Positions 33,678-45,268 of a stretch of DNA of 64,000 nt are shown piece by piece. Position numbers and translations under genes: made by a program. The stretch's first letter is position 1, and the number at the start of each line of letters is the position of its first letter. The notes beneath the pieces are model-generated. The model was given only the letters and a program-made list of their open reading frames with translations. It did not search any database and was not told the DNA's origin. This DNA comes from Adiantum capillus-veneris (Eukaryota; Streptophyta; Polypodiopsida; Polypodiales; Pteridaceae): assembly GCA_014529385.2 (NCBI GenBank), contig CM043942.1, positions 108,003,141 through 108,067,140 on the forward strand, read 5' to 3'.

Positions 33678-35069
33678 TTACAATATCTCCCATCTCGAAA
33701 GCTTGAATGCCCAACTTAGCGGCCAACTCCGTTGATATGAAGTTGTAAGTAGAGCTAGAGTCAAGAGAACAAGGGCATCATGCTCCCTTACTTTTCCCCA
33801 AGCATGGGAGAGGTATGAGGCTTTGCAATGAGTATCCTCTTTTGGAGCTTCAACCATGGAAGCTCTAGGAGTGTCATTGAGTACATTTCTTTTGGGGCAA
33901 GAACAATAACCATGTCCTTGCTCCCCACACTTAAAGCATTTAAGGTCTTTATGAAAGGCCTCTAATTCTTTGGGAGAGAGCTTATTTTTACCTTTGTAAG
34001 CTCCTTTCTTCTTGGCCTTGTTGTTGTTGGTGTTGGTGTTGCCTTGGGAAGAGTTTTGAGCATTGCTCTTCCCTTTAGCTTCATTTTGATCTTTGTTTTC
34101 CATGGGCTTGAAATTTCTTCTCACCCCTTTCTGGAAAGTGATCCTTGAAGCAACCATAGTGTGGTGGATGGATTCGGTGATAGGCCGTTGTGAGTTGACA
34201 TACTCGGCCATTTTTTCAGGTAACCACACAAAATTGTTGCTTTTGTTCGGAGAAGTGTATCCTTTGAAAGACTGTAGCTTTGAGATGTAAATCCAAAACT
34301 TGTTTACATATTTGTGGATAGACTCGTTAAAGAGTAGCTTCAAACTTTGCCATTCAGTAAGCACTTTGTCCTTTGCATTGCTTGCAAGGAATTGCTTCAT
34401 GATAGAAACTCGTAGAGTTTTCCATGTCTTTGGGGCCTTGTTGTTGCCACGAAAGCTAACCCACCATTGACGAGCAGACTAGAAGTACATAGCTACATGG
34501 CGTAGCTTGGAGGACTCCGTGAAGCCCTCGTCTCCAAAGGCCACATCAAATTGTTAGATGAAGGCCAATACTTTGTCGGTGGCACCAAAGGTAACATCAT
34601 AGGTGAGAAAACAAGGAGAAGAGGGTGACCTCTTTCTTGCCCTTTTCTTCCTTTGTTTCCTCTCTTCCCTTTCTGAGTGACCAGGAGAAGGACGATGGGT
34701 TGACCATTTTCTCTTGGGAGGAGTTGGCGATAGTCTAGACCGTCATCTTCATGGAGCCACATCTTTAGTGGAACTTAGGGATTCACTTCTTTCTCGTTCT
34801 TTGGATTCCTCCTCTCTTATGGGAGAGAGTCTTCTTTTGGGAGTCTCATCAAGAGACCTCCTAAACTCTCTCTCCTCTTGGAGAGGAAGGGAAATCCCAT
34901 AAGCACGAAGTTGCTGGGTAACTTTGGCTTGCAAAGTAGGGTTTCCTATAGCGTGATGCAACCTAGTAACAAGATAATTGGTAAACATGGGGGCATCATC
35001 ATTAGCACCTTCATGTGCAAAATCAAAGTTATCAATATTCATTCTACTCTCTTGGTTATTGTCAGCCAT
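33678..35069 (-). pseudogene. Family E gag with CCHC knuckle
   Basis: A likely start 'MADNNQESRMN' lies at 35069. Acidic and Arg/Ser-rich sequence follows to about 34749, then a capsid-like part in another frame ('MKQFLASNAKDKVLTEWQSLKLLFNESIHKYVNKFW', 34400 onward). A zinc knuckle CFKCGEQGHGYCSC (CX2CX4HX4C) lies near 33890-33930, and the start of protease is frameshifted. Gag packages the RNA. Frame breaks near 34750 and 34490 make it non-functional. Confidence 0.88.
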
Positions 35070-35470
35070 GCTAATTATACTTATGCATTTACTTAGTGTA
35101 TCCTTTGGCAATTCAAAACCTTAGTTGCTACTCCTCTTAGACTTTGAAAATAAGCACTTAAGTATCTACACCCATGGCTCGAATTGGTTAATTATAGAGA
35201 GTAGTGGAGTGGGTCTATCATAGCAGAATTGCCAAGGGATAGCTCTTTTCAGACTTCTTATGGCTCAATGATGGTAAAGCCATAGGCAAGTCTAAAAAGA
35301 CCCCATTATTAAGACCAAAGCTCTCGAGGTGTGCACCATATCCGACATAGTGGGTTCAACAAAACCGATAATAGGTCCCAATCCCGCTTGCCCTAATATA
35401 ATTAACAATGTCAACCATTAATAGGCTACTTAAGGACCTCTCTTCTTGAGCAAGAAAAGAGAAACCAAAT

Positions 35471-35482
35471 GCTCTGATACCA
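35471..35482 (-). promoter_or_regulatory. Primer-binding site of family E (tRNA-iMet)
   Basis: On the minus strand TGGTATCAGAGC begins two bases after the LTR end ...CTATTACA. Confidence 0.92.
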
Positions 35483-35483
35483 A

Positions 35484-36937
35484 TGTAATAGAAATGGCCT
35501 ATGAACTTTGAGAATAGTGGAATTAAGAGAATTAGAGTGAGAATTTTTGTGAGATTACTTTGAGAACAAAGAGGGTGAACTTAATTGATGGTAGCAACAT
35601 AAACATAGTACTTAATTAACTTGGCATGAACAATACTTTTGCAAGAGAGAGAGTATTCAAGAACATGACAATAGTTGAGGATCAGATTTACTTGAAGCCT
35701 GGTGGTCCCCCCTCCAAAAGGCGTTTGTATTATAGATTCTCTCATCAAGAGAGACTTGGTACAATACAATCTTTGTGTTCCTTGTGACCTTGGTGATGCT
35801 ATGAAGATGGAAAGCTTCATGCATCACGAGCATAACATAAACTTTGCAAAAAGAATTAACTATCCCAAGCCTCGGTCCCAAGGCCTCAAACACCTTCAAA
35901 GGTGGAGAGTGCTAGCGGGGAATGAGGGTAGGGAAGAGGAAGAAGAATCATTCATAAGAGAAAGAAATAGTTCCTCACTTATCATCACTCTTTTTGCTTA
36001 GCATAGCATAATAGCATAGTAATAAAGATGAAGAAGATGTCAAGTTTAAGCATTGAAGCATGACTCTTGGTTGGATTTGCATTCCATAGCCAAGAGTGTT
36101 GGTGTAGGCTCTCCACTTCTCAACAAGCTTGGAGAAGGAGATGGAGCTCTTGCACTTTGCACTCCACACAATGAGAGAATGTGTGTGTGTGTGTGTGTAA
36201 GAGAGTATACCCCCCTCTCATGCTTGGTCCACCTCTCTTTCTCTCTCTCTCTCTCTCTGTCTTGTATTATTTAATTATTTCATTTGGACATGTTTCCTCT
36301 TTTTCCTCTTTGAGAGAAAGAACTTAATTATTTAATTTTATGTATCTAAATTCTCATTGGACCCATTTAAAACCTATCCAATAGCATTCAAACACATCAT
36401 GAGGGCCACATGTGGAGGATCATTTGAGCATGTGTCTTTTATGCTTATGAAGTCATTTGGTTTGAATTGAATACTTCAAGCACTTAGTCAATCAAGCATG
36501 GAAACGTTGATGCCTCTTGAGAGTTTATCTTTGAATTGAACACTTCTAGAACCTTAGTCATTTAAGCATGTGAGAAACACCTCAAGCTTTTGGGCAAGGT
36601 TCCCACTAACACTTAGCAAGCCGACAAGCACCTCATGCTTGGGTAGGATTCCCACCTCAAGGTCAGCCCTAGCTTACCTAAGATCGAAGGACTTTTTAAC
36701 GCTAACTTTTGGAGGTCTTTAATGAAGATAACCCTAAGGTATTTAAGCTCCATTAGGTAGCATTGCTCTTCAACAGACCATCTCTCATTTGGACCCTTTT
36801 AACCTTGGCCCCGTGTTGAGACAAATCCATAAGCACATGTCTATATTCTAATCCTTGTTTCCATTTATTCTCCCACATTAAATAATCAGTAATATGAGAA
36901 AATCATTTGGGTTGGTTAGATATTAGATTTTATGACA
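35484..36937 (-). repeat. 5' LTR of family E
   Basis: A 1,454-bp partner of 28910-30364 with only scattered differences. It is followed on the right by ATATT, identical to the base run left of the other LTR. Confidence 0.92.
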
Positions 36938-36989
36938 ATATTTTTAAATTTTTTTTCTTGAGTTAATTCTCTACTTATGGGATATAAGA

Positions 36990-37890
36990 TTTATATTCTT
37001 TTGAAGAGCTTGAAAAGGAACATGCTGCACGCAATCATTTTCATGAAAAGCTTGAGAAGTACAAAAGCTAGGTTTTCACAAGCACAATCATGAAGATGAC
37101 AACAAAGATAAGCGGCTTATCAAATTGATTAAGCATACATTGGATGCTCAAGCCAAGACAAAACAAAACAAGATCGCTAAAAGAACATTTACTTTTATAA
37201 AGTAAGATGGAAAAAAGAGAAAAGTTTAACGGACGTAACAAAGTCAGTTGTGCAACAAACCAAACGACAAAACTTGCTTCTCTTTGGTGGAATATGACTC
37301 GCAAATGACACAATTGACCATGAACTTGAAAGAAATTTCAAAGAATGGTAATGAATTGCTTTCTCCCTTCTCAATCCAAAGAGAAATCTAGACATGCATG
37401 TGATACTCTTCAAACTGTCACACAGTACACATACAGATTTTGACAAATTCTACTTGCTCTCCAAAATGTAGAAAAATTTTCTTGCTCTACTTTCAAATGA
37501 AAGTATATTGCCGGCTTGAAGTATACTTTGCATGTCAAGGTAAAAAAAAATTGTCCTCATACATTGGAAAGAGCTATTTCTTTAGCTCATGATGCTGAAG
37601 CTATTTCTTTAGCTCATGATGCTGAAGCTACAAAAGGTAAAGACCCAAATCCATAGAACAACCAATAAAAAATAATTATTCTTCTCTTCCACCATCACAA
37701 CGTATAAATCCTACTAGTCTTCAACTAAGGACCAATGACACCAATGGATAACGATGGATGCAACATTATAATCAATATTGACCGCAAAATCAAGCAATTG
37801 CAATCAAAATAGTTTTGGACAAAGGAAGGTAAATAACAATGGTTCAAGTAATGCTTTTAAACTTAATCTTTTCTTTTCTTGAAGTCCTAG
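36990..37890 (+). pseudogene. Gag of Ty3 host 2, first part
   Basis: Plus-strand frames, broken by stops, show a Ty3 gag end: 'AGLKYTLHVKVKKNCPHTLERAI' then 'SLAHDAEAISLAHDAEA', the latter created by a 27-bp tandem duplication (37577-37630). An Asn-rich spacer ('NQNSFGQRKVNNNGSSNAF', about 37806-37860) follows. The same Asn-rich spacer resumes at 48284 and leads into the zinc knuckle, so family F interrupts this gag. Confidence 0.75.
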
Positions 37891-37893
37891 AGG

Positions 37894-38105
37894 TGAACAG
37901 TGCAGTGCGCAAAATGCGTGCGTGCGGTACAGTGTGTGCATGAGGGAAGGGGAGAAGGAGAGAGTGCAAGGTGTTGTGTGGGTGGAGTAAGTCTCAAAAT
38001 GAGTTGCCCCTTATTCTTTGTATATGTACAAGAATAAGGCCAATGGATGACCGAACATTGGACATCGTCAGGCTTGGCCAAAGGCACAACGCCTTTACCC
38101 CAACA
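37894..38105 (-). repeat. 3' LTR of family F
   Basis: On the minus strand it reads TGTTGGGGTAAAGGCGTTG...CACTGTTCA, 212 bp, preceded by the purine tract TTCAAGAGGGAGTC. The start resembles the LTR of copia G (TGTTGGGGTATAAAG after GTGGGAGGT), suggesting a copia relative. Confidence 0.7.
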
Positions 38106-38375
38106 GACTCCCTCTTGAAGGCGAATGTGCCAATAAGTGGGTCCTACTAGCTAAACTACTAGTATGTACACAAAAATGGTTGAGAGACTCTCTCAATCTA
38201 CACCCACTGGCTCTCTCAGTTGATCTACATGGAATCGTGTCGGCTCTATTGATAAGAGAGCGTGTGTATCCATGTTATAGCTTGCATGTAGATCCCACAG
38301 ACAACTCTGAACGGTTTGCAAAACTCCACTATGTATCATGCTAGTGTCAGTCATCGTACGACTAAAAATCCCAGT

Positions 38376-38584
38376 TGAAGAGTGCAGTGCACAAAATGCG
38401 TACATGTAGTCCGGTGTGTACGTGCGGAAAGGGGAGTAGGAAAGAGTGCAAGGTGTTGTGTGGGTGGAGCAAGTCTCAAAGTGAGCTACCCCTTATTCTC
38501 TGTATATGTACAAAAATAAGGTAAGTGGACAATCACACACTAGACGTTCGGGTCGAGAAAAGGCACAGTGCCTTTACCCTAACA
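38376..38584 (-). repeat. Second, tandem copy of the family F LTR
   Basis: A 209-bp diverged copy of 37894-38105 begins 482 bp further on, again followed by a PPT (TTTAAGTGGGAGTC) and the same internal sequence ('gaatgtgccaataagtgg'). LTR and the adjoining 270 bp of internal DNA are therefore duplicated in tandem. Confidence 0.75.
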
Positions 38585-38817
38585 GACTCCCACTTAAAGG
38601 TGAATGTGCCAATAAGTGGATCCTAATAGCGAAACTACTAGTATGTATAAGAAAATGGTTGAGAGACTCTCTCAACCTATGCACATGTTTTGCTCAATTG
38701 ATCTACATGCAGCGCAGTGTATCGGCTCTAATGATAGCGAGCGTATGTATCCAGGCTAGAGCTTGCATGTAATTTCTAGACAGCTATCCAATATGCATCA
38801 TGCTAGTGTCAATCATC

Positions 38818-38996
38818 TTACAATTGACAATCCTTGTTGCAAATGCTCCCAGCTAGGTTGGGCCTTGACACTAGTAGGTTGTACATGAGATGCCTGAATG
38901 CTAACAAAATCTGCACAAACCTGGTTGTACTAGCCTCCTCAGTGCTATCTGCATGCACTGCATCATCAGGACTGCTCATCATGTATGGATGTGGAA
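38818..38996 (-). pseudogene. Family F coding remnant, 3' end
   Basis: An open minus frame (ending at 38818) begins inside copia G but is native to family F only from 38996 down: 'PYMMSSPDDAVHADSTEEASTTRF...'. I recognise no domain. It lies about 230 bp from the second PPT, where RNase H or gag would end. Confidence 0.35.
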
Positions 38997-39001
38997 TGTG
39001 T

Positions 39002-39192
39002 TGGGGTATAAAGCCCAATGTGGTCGCCCAGGTAAGTGGGCGGGCCGCCAGGTATGTACACATATTCCTTTGTTAAAACCTAATAAGAACTCACTATGCT
39101 CTACACATTACAGTAGAGCGAGTTCACCATATCGTCGTGCTCTTCTTCTTGCACTCTCTCTCTCGCGTCGCACTTCCGCTCGTACTCCTTCA
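39002..39192 (+). repeat. 5' LTR of family G copia
   Basis: It runs TGGGGTATAAAGCCC...CTCCTTCA, 191 bp, immediately before the PBS. A CT-rich R/U5 segment (near 39145-39165) is the main place of difference from the 3' LTR. Confidence 0.9.
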
Positions 39193-39194
39193 AC

Positions 39195-39206
39195 TGGTAT
39201 CAGAGC
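39195..39206 (+). promoter_or_regulatory. Primer-binding site of family G (tRNA-iMet)
   Basis: TGGTATCAGAGC lies two bases after the LTR end. Confidence 0.93.
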
Positions 39207-40299
39207 TCAGATCGAGGCTCGGGGCAGCACTGCAGGAGGCTAGAGCCACCAGCTTAGATTGGAGTGAAATTTGACAGGCGAAGACACGGCCTCAAATCCT
39301 GTGGGAAGGCCCGAAGGACTCGGTGTTCTCAGAATTTCATTCTGAGGTCATATCGGCCACCGTTCGGCTTTGACAAAGGTCTGCGCAGGCCATTTTCGAC
39401 TACGTGGTCTCGATGGGTGCAGATTTGACTCTGCAAATTTGGGGTTTTCAGCCTACGACTGCAGGTGCTGAGGATATCGACACTCCCAGAGTGTTGATTT
39501 GTGGTTGTCTACACATCGAAGGACGACTCACAGTTCTTGGAGGCGTGTCACATACGACACGGACGCATCTACACACAGAGTGTAGGCGACATCCACTAGT
39601 TCATCAGGTAGCTTGTGTTTGCTGCTTGATATTCCAGATTTCATCCTGACATTGCAGGTACTTCCACATGGGATGTATTGTCAGAGATGATGTATGTTTG
39701 TTGAGGGTTTGCTGGCTGTGAGTCACGCAGCAAACAACCGCCGCAGCGGTTACAGCATATAGTGGGAAATTTGTGGATGTATGACTTTGTGGGAAGTCTA
39801 TGTATTGTCAGATTTACTGCAGCCTTTGTTGAGGGTCGAGTGAGGTTTTATTGAGCTGGGGGATTCTCGAATGTTGAGATCCTTTCGGTGATACAGGTCT
39901 TGGAGCGATCCCTCGAGCACCCTTAGATAGGCAGCTAGGATGTATTGACTGTGAGTTAGACAGTTGGGATTGCATCTTTGCTTTACTGCCGTTGAGGCAT
40001 TGTCGCAGTCTATGCTTACAGGACAGTGACAGGACAATCAGAGACAGTACAGGTGCAGGACAGGTTTACCCGCAGCTTATAGTGTCAGAGAGACAATGTT
40101 TTTTGAGTTGTTTTTTGGTCTGTTTTTGAGTACACCAGAGCCATTTTACAAAGGAGACTCTGCCGAAATTTATGCAGAATCTGAAGCTTTCTTGGTTCAT
40201 TTGACAGGTTGATATTGGTTTAGAGGTCAGTTTACAGGGGAAACTCTGCCGAAAGTAGGTTTACTTCCCAGGAAAGTAAAACCTTTGTGAAGCGTAGCT
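39207..40299 (+). other. Family G leader
   Basis: About 1.1 kb lies between the PBS and the gag ATG, long for a copia element. There is no domain in any frame, but 'cttgtgttgagggt' style words repeat. It presumably carries packaging and translation-control signals. Confidence 0.6.
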
Positions 40300-43200
40300 A
40301 TGGCTGGATCACATGACACTGCTCTTTACAATATCAAGAAGCTGGATGGAACCAATTTCCCATTGTGAAAAAAGCAGATTTGGCACGTGTTGGTACAAAA
40401 GAAGCAGATAAAACCTATAAAGCTCAAGGGGATAAAACCAGAAGATATGGACGAAGATGAATGGAGCGAAATGGATGAATTGGCACTTTCTACCATTATG
40501 TTGACTTTGGCAGAAAGCGTTTACTTCAATGTAGCAGACGAGATGTCGGCTTATCAAGCATGGTTAAAGCTGAGTGATCTTTATGAGAAGCAGAGTGCAG
40601 CTTCACAGGTATACTGGCTTAAGAAACTTGTTGACTTGAAGATGAAAGAAGGGACACCTATGTCCAATCATCTGAATGAATTCAACACAATCTATAGTCA
40701 GTTGTCAGCTCAAGGTGTCAACTTTGATGAACCTGTTAGAGCTATGTTCCTGTTGATCACATTGCCGGAAAGTTGGGACACTTTTCGCACAGCTTTGAGT
40801 AATTCTGCACCTCCAGATGGTTTGAACATAGCAGGTGTAGAAGGAAGTCTGCTTACTTAATAAACCAATAGAAAGACAATGGACAAAGGCAAAGGAATAG
40901 CCTTAGTTGTCAGGGGAAGGACCAAAGAAAAGTACAAAGGTGGAAAGAGGAATCAGTCTCGTAGCAAGTCCCACAGTGCTAAAGGCAAGAGTGACATAGA
41001 ATGCTACCATTGTGGCAAGAAGGGTCACATGAAAAGAGACTGCAGAAAATGGAAAGCAGAAAAAGGCAAAGAGAAAGCTGAAGACCATGGTGAGAAGAAC
41101 AAGTCCTCAGTGAAGATTCAAGAAATAAATGTGACAAACAGTGTTGCAGAGGATGACAGTCTAGTGTCAGGAGACATCTACTTCTTGAAGAATACAATGG
41201 ACTCATCTCTTCTTACAGCATCTGATGGAAATGCACTGAGTGACTGGATTATAGACTCAGGGGCATCACTTCATGTGTCTCCAAACAAGGAGTGGTTTAC
41301 CTCTTATGTGACCACTAAAGATCATGTTCGGCTAGGCAATGGGCAGACATGTGAGATCTTAGGTGTTGGAGATGTTCAATTGAAGTTTCAGAATGGCTCT
41401 TCTTTCACGCTGAAGAATGTGAGACATGTTCCCGCAATTACAAAGAGCTTGATCAACACAGGTTTACTTGATGATGCTGGCTAAGTCACCACTTTTGGAC
41501 ATAACATGTGGAAGATATCCAAGGGTTCTATGACAGTAGCCCATGGAGTAAAGTCTGGAGGACTTTACATGATTTATGTATCAAATGTCTCTAAAAATGT
41601 AATCAATGTAACCGAGCAGCCGAACGTTTCTTTGTGGCATAGCCGGTTAGGACATATGTCCAAGAAGGGAATGGAAATCTTGTCTCGTTCTGGTTATTTG
41701 CCTGGCTTTTCATTTAATGATTTTGAATTCTGTGAACATTGTCTGTATGGTAAGCAAACACAGCAACCACATAAGCATAGAAGCAGTAGAAGAGATACAC
41801 AGTTGGCACTTGTTCATAGTGATTTGTGTGGACCTATGCCTAACCTATCTCTAGGGGGAGCTTCTTACTTTATGACATTTATAGATGATTACTCGAGGAA
41901 AGTATGGGTTTACTTTCTCAAGCACAAGGATGAAGCGTTTAGTGTTTTCAAAACGTTTGTGACACTTGTGGAGAATCAGAGTGGCAAGAAGCTTAAATGC
42001 TTACGCACTGACAATGGTGGAGAGTATGTTTCAAAGGCCTTTCAGGACTTTTGTGAGTCAAAAGGTATAAAACGTGAACTTACTGCTCCTTACAATCCTC
42101 CTCACAATGGTGTTGCTGAGAGGATGAATAGGACCATACAAGAGAAGGTCAGAAGTATGTTGTCTAATGCACAGCTGCCAAATGGGTTTTGGGTTGAAGC
42201 TGTATCGACAGCTGTTCATCTTGTAAATAGATCTCCTAGCAAGGTTTTGCAGAAGGATTCGGTGCCAGAGATGGTATGGTCAGGCAAAATGCCCTCATAC
42301 AAGCATCTCAGAGTCTTTGGCTGTGAGGCATATACTCATGTTCCAAAGGAATTTAGGAACAAACTTGAGCGAAAAAGTAGAAAGTGCATCTTTCTAGGCT
42401 ATGGTAATTCTAGTGAGATGGGGTACAGACTTTGGGATCCCGAATCCAGAAAGGATGTCCGCAACAATGATGTTCACTTTAATGAATCCAAATATTATTC
42501 TAAACCAGAGAGGGTTGAGGAGATTAGAAAAGTTGTCTTCCAAGAAGATGGACCTGCACGTGCAAGACAAAATGTCAGGGCTCAAGAGGAGCAAGGACAG
42601 GATAGAGTGGAACCACAGGTTATGGCTGAGCCTGAGCCACCTATTGTGCGTAGATCTGGACGTATCACACGACCTCCTGATAGGTTTGTTCCATCTATGA
42701 ACTATGTCATGTTGACTGATTGCAATGAGCCTTCATGTTACAAGGAAGCAGTGCAAATGAAGGACTCCGGGAATTGGCAATTGGCCATGCAGTCAGAGAT
42801 GACAGCTCTGCATAAAAACAAGACATGGAAGCTAGTTAAATTACCACAGGGCAAAAAGACTCTACCTTGTAAATGGGTTTACAGGTATAAGATCACCGCT
42901 CATGATAGTCAGCCAAAGTACAAAGCAAGGCTTGTTGCCAAGGGCTTTGAGCAAGAACAAGGCATTGACTTTGATGAAGTCTTCTCTCCGGTGGTCAAGA
43001 TGACTACATTGAGATGCTTTCTTGCATTGGTTGCCATATTAGATTTGGTGTTGTACCAAATGGATGTCAAGACAGCGTTCTTGCATGGTGATTTAGATGT
43101 GGAAATTTACATGCAGCAGCCAGAAGGGTTTGTTGAGAAAGGCAAGGAAGATTGGGTATGCCAGTTGTTAAAGAGTCTTTATGGCTTAAAACAATCATCG

Positions 43201-44280
43201 AGGGCATGGTACCATAAATTCCACAAGTTTATGCTTTCTCAAGGCTACAAACGAAGTGAGTTCGATCATTGTCTATATACAAAGAAGGCTAAGGATGGTA
43301 GTTGGCTGATCCTTATTTTGTATGTGGATGACATGTTGATTGCTGGCAAGCACTTGGAAGAAATTTCAGCTTTGAAGTCAAAGATGGAAAAATCGTTTGA
43401 CATGAAAGACATGGGTGAGGCAAGTCATATACTTGGTATGCGCATTGAGAGAGACAGATCAAAGAAGTTGATTTGGTTATCTCAAACAGAGTATATTGAC
43501 AAGGTTTTGCAACGTTTCAATATGGAGAAGGGAAAGGCACTGAGTGTTCCATTGCCACCATATGTGAAACTTAGCAAAGAAGATTGTCCCGTGTCTGAGG
43601 AAGAACATACTGAAATGGATAAGATTCCATATGCGTTTGCAGTGGGTAGTTTGATGTATGCAATGATTGCTACTCGCCCAGACATTGCATTTGCAGTGGG
43701 AGTAGTAAGTCGATACATGTCAAACCCAGGCAAGAAACATTGGGAGGCAGTGAAAGGAATATTGAGATACCTGAAAGCTACAAAGAGTATGCGTATATGC
43801 TATTGGAGTCAGGAGCTAAGTGTAAAGGGTTTTACAGACTCAGATTATGCAGGTGACTTAGACAACCGAAGGTCTATGTCAGGGTATGTCTTTACATTGG
43901 CTGGTGGAGCAGTATCATGGCGTTCTAGATTACAAGATTGTGTTACTCAGTCTACTACAGAGGCTGAATATGTTGCAGCATCAGAGGCATGCAAAGAATC
44001 AATTTGGCTTAATCGACTAGTAACAGATTTGGAAATCAAAGAAGAGATGCCTGTGTTATATTGTGATAGTCAAAGTGCTATACAATTGGCTCGCAATCGA
44101 GTTTATCACTCAAAGACAAAGCATGTGGATGTGAAGTATCATTTCATCAGGGAAATGCTCGAGGATAAGCAACTTCAGCTTGTCAAAGTTCACACCACAG
44201 AAAATCCTGCTGATCTACTTACAAAAGAACTTCCCTCAGAGAGCTTTGCGTATTTTCGCAAGCAGTTAGGTGTAGGGTAG
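40300..44280 (+). pseudogene. Copia gag-pol polyprotein with four stops (family G)
   Basis: One reading frame runs from the ATG at 40300 to the stop at 44278-44280, 1,326 codon positions, broken only by stops at 40366 (TGA), 40858, 40861 and 41482 (TAA). The order is gag (UBN2-type, 'YQAWLKLSDLYEKQSA', 'LPESWDTFRTAL'), zinc knuckle CYHCGKKGHMKRDC (about 41002-41043), and protease 'IIDSGASLHVSP' (about 41249). GAG-pre-integrase and integrase follow ('HSDLCGPM', 'RTDNGGEY', 'NGVAERMNRT'), then RT with 'YVDDMLIAG' (about 43320) and RNase H ('DSDYAGDLDNRRS', 'TEAEYVAASEA', 'DSQSAIQLARN'). The last 924 codons, from 41506, are fully open. The layout is Tnt1-like. Stops in gag and protease make it non-autonomous now. 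Confidence 0.95.
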
Positions 44281-44372
44281 TACATCATTTCTCTACATCT
44301 CTTGTATATTAGCTTGTATAGTAGCTTCTCTCACACTTAAAGTACCACATTGGACTTTAAGTGGGAGGTTGT

Positions 44373-44561
44373 TGGGGTATAAAGCCCAATGTGGTTTCCC
44401 AGGTAAGTGGGCGGGCCGCCAGGTACGTACACATATTCTTTTGTTAAAACCTAATAAGAACTCACTATGCTCTACACATTACAGTAGATCGAGTTCACCA
44501 TATCATCATGCTCTTCTTCTCGCACTCTCTCTCGCGTCGCACTTCCGCTCGTACTCCTTCA
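44373..44561 (+). repeat. 3' LTR of family G copia
   Basis: A 189-bp partner of the 5' LTR, preceded by the purine-rich AAGTGGGAGGTTGT. TGTGT follows it. Confidence 0.9.
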
Positions 44562-44643
44562 TGTGTCATCATTGGCACTGGGATGGCTATGTCCCTCTAA
44601 CCCATAGGTGGAACCATGCATCCTAAAATCAAATGATCAGCCT

Positions 44644-44937
44644 CTAGCAGGAGCATATCAAAGAACCTATGTCTATCATCTCTACCTGTGTCTCTAGGGA
44701 GCAGACTTGCTCTGCCTTTGTCTGCACAGACTCTGACAATGCTTGATGTGCCTCATTGGAGCAATCCCACTCTAGCTCTACGTCTGCAAAGTCCATTGGC
44801 ATGTCTTGCACAACTAAATTCTCTGTCTCATGAGCATGGTGGAGCTCACTCGCGAAGAAGACACGTCTCGTCTCTCGCTCACCGCATGCCAACAACAAAA
44901 CTGAGACTATGCGGTCTTGTACCTTAGATACATGCAT
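44644..44937 (-). pseudogene. Family F coding remnant, middle
   Basis: An open minus frame of 97 codons ('...MDFADVELEWDCSNEAHQALSESVQTKAEQVCSLETQVEM...') has a helical, Glu/Gln-rich character. No family is recognised. It lies between the copia G insertion and the solo LTR, in the same orientation as the zinc-knuckle frame at 46252-46488. Confidence 0.3.
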
Positions 44938-45268
44938 AGGCTAAACCAAGCCACTGTAGGATCCCCTGGCAATCACTAATGATACGCAATGCATCTAGAA
45001 AGACTGCTCTCTAAGCAGTACCTTGCACTCACAATCTTCTAACTATCTCACTGAGATCGAGCTATGTCTCAACTGAGGAACATAGTGCACATGTTGTAGC
45101 GTATAGGATGCACCACTTGGTAATGACAAGCAAACATCTCATGTACCTACGATGTTAAACACCGTACCATCGGCCAAGTGCACACAACCAAAGCGGGAAA
45201 TTGATGAACCACTTTTACGATGCAGTGTGACGTGGAAAATTGCGGGAAGGTGTGTTACCTCTATAAGA

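Larger units (their letters stand above)
28910..36937 (-). mobile_element. Family E chromovirus, complete but decayed
   Basis: LTRs of 1,455 and 1,454 bp, a tRNA-iMet PBS, a PPT and exact ATATT target duplications (28905-28909 and 36938-36942) define a full-length 8.0-kb element on the minus strand. Internal order is gag, protease, RT, RNase H, integrase, chromodomain, all with stops and frameshifts. It lies within Ty3 host 2. The same family provides the solo LTR at 45269 and the split copy at 53255-57775. Confidence 0.95.
39002..44561 (+). mobile_element. Family G copia retrotransposon, nearly intact
   Basis: Direct LTRs (39002-39192 and 44373-44561), PBS, long leader, single gag-pol frame and PPT are all present. 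TGTGT flanks it on both sides (38997-39001 and 44562-44566), which fits a 5-bp target duplication if the LTR begins TGGGGTATAAAG. The LTRs differ by about eight substitutions and a 2-bp indel, which implies a fairly recent insertion. It sits in family F. Confidence 0.95.

Noticed and set aside
38999-39192. Copia G LTR starting at TGTTGGGG
   Set aside because: That start leaves mismatched flanks (GAATG and TGTGT). Starting three bases later gives an exact TGTGT duplication. The shared TGT is then a coincidence of target and PPT end.
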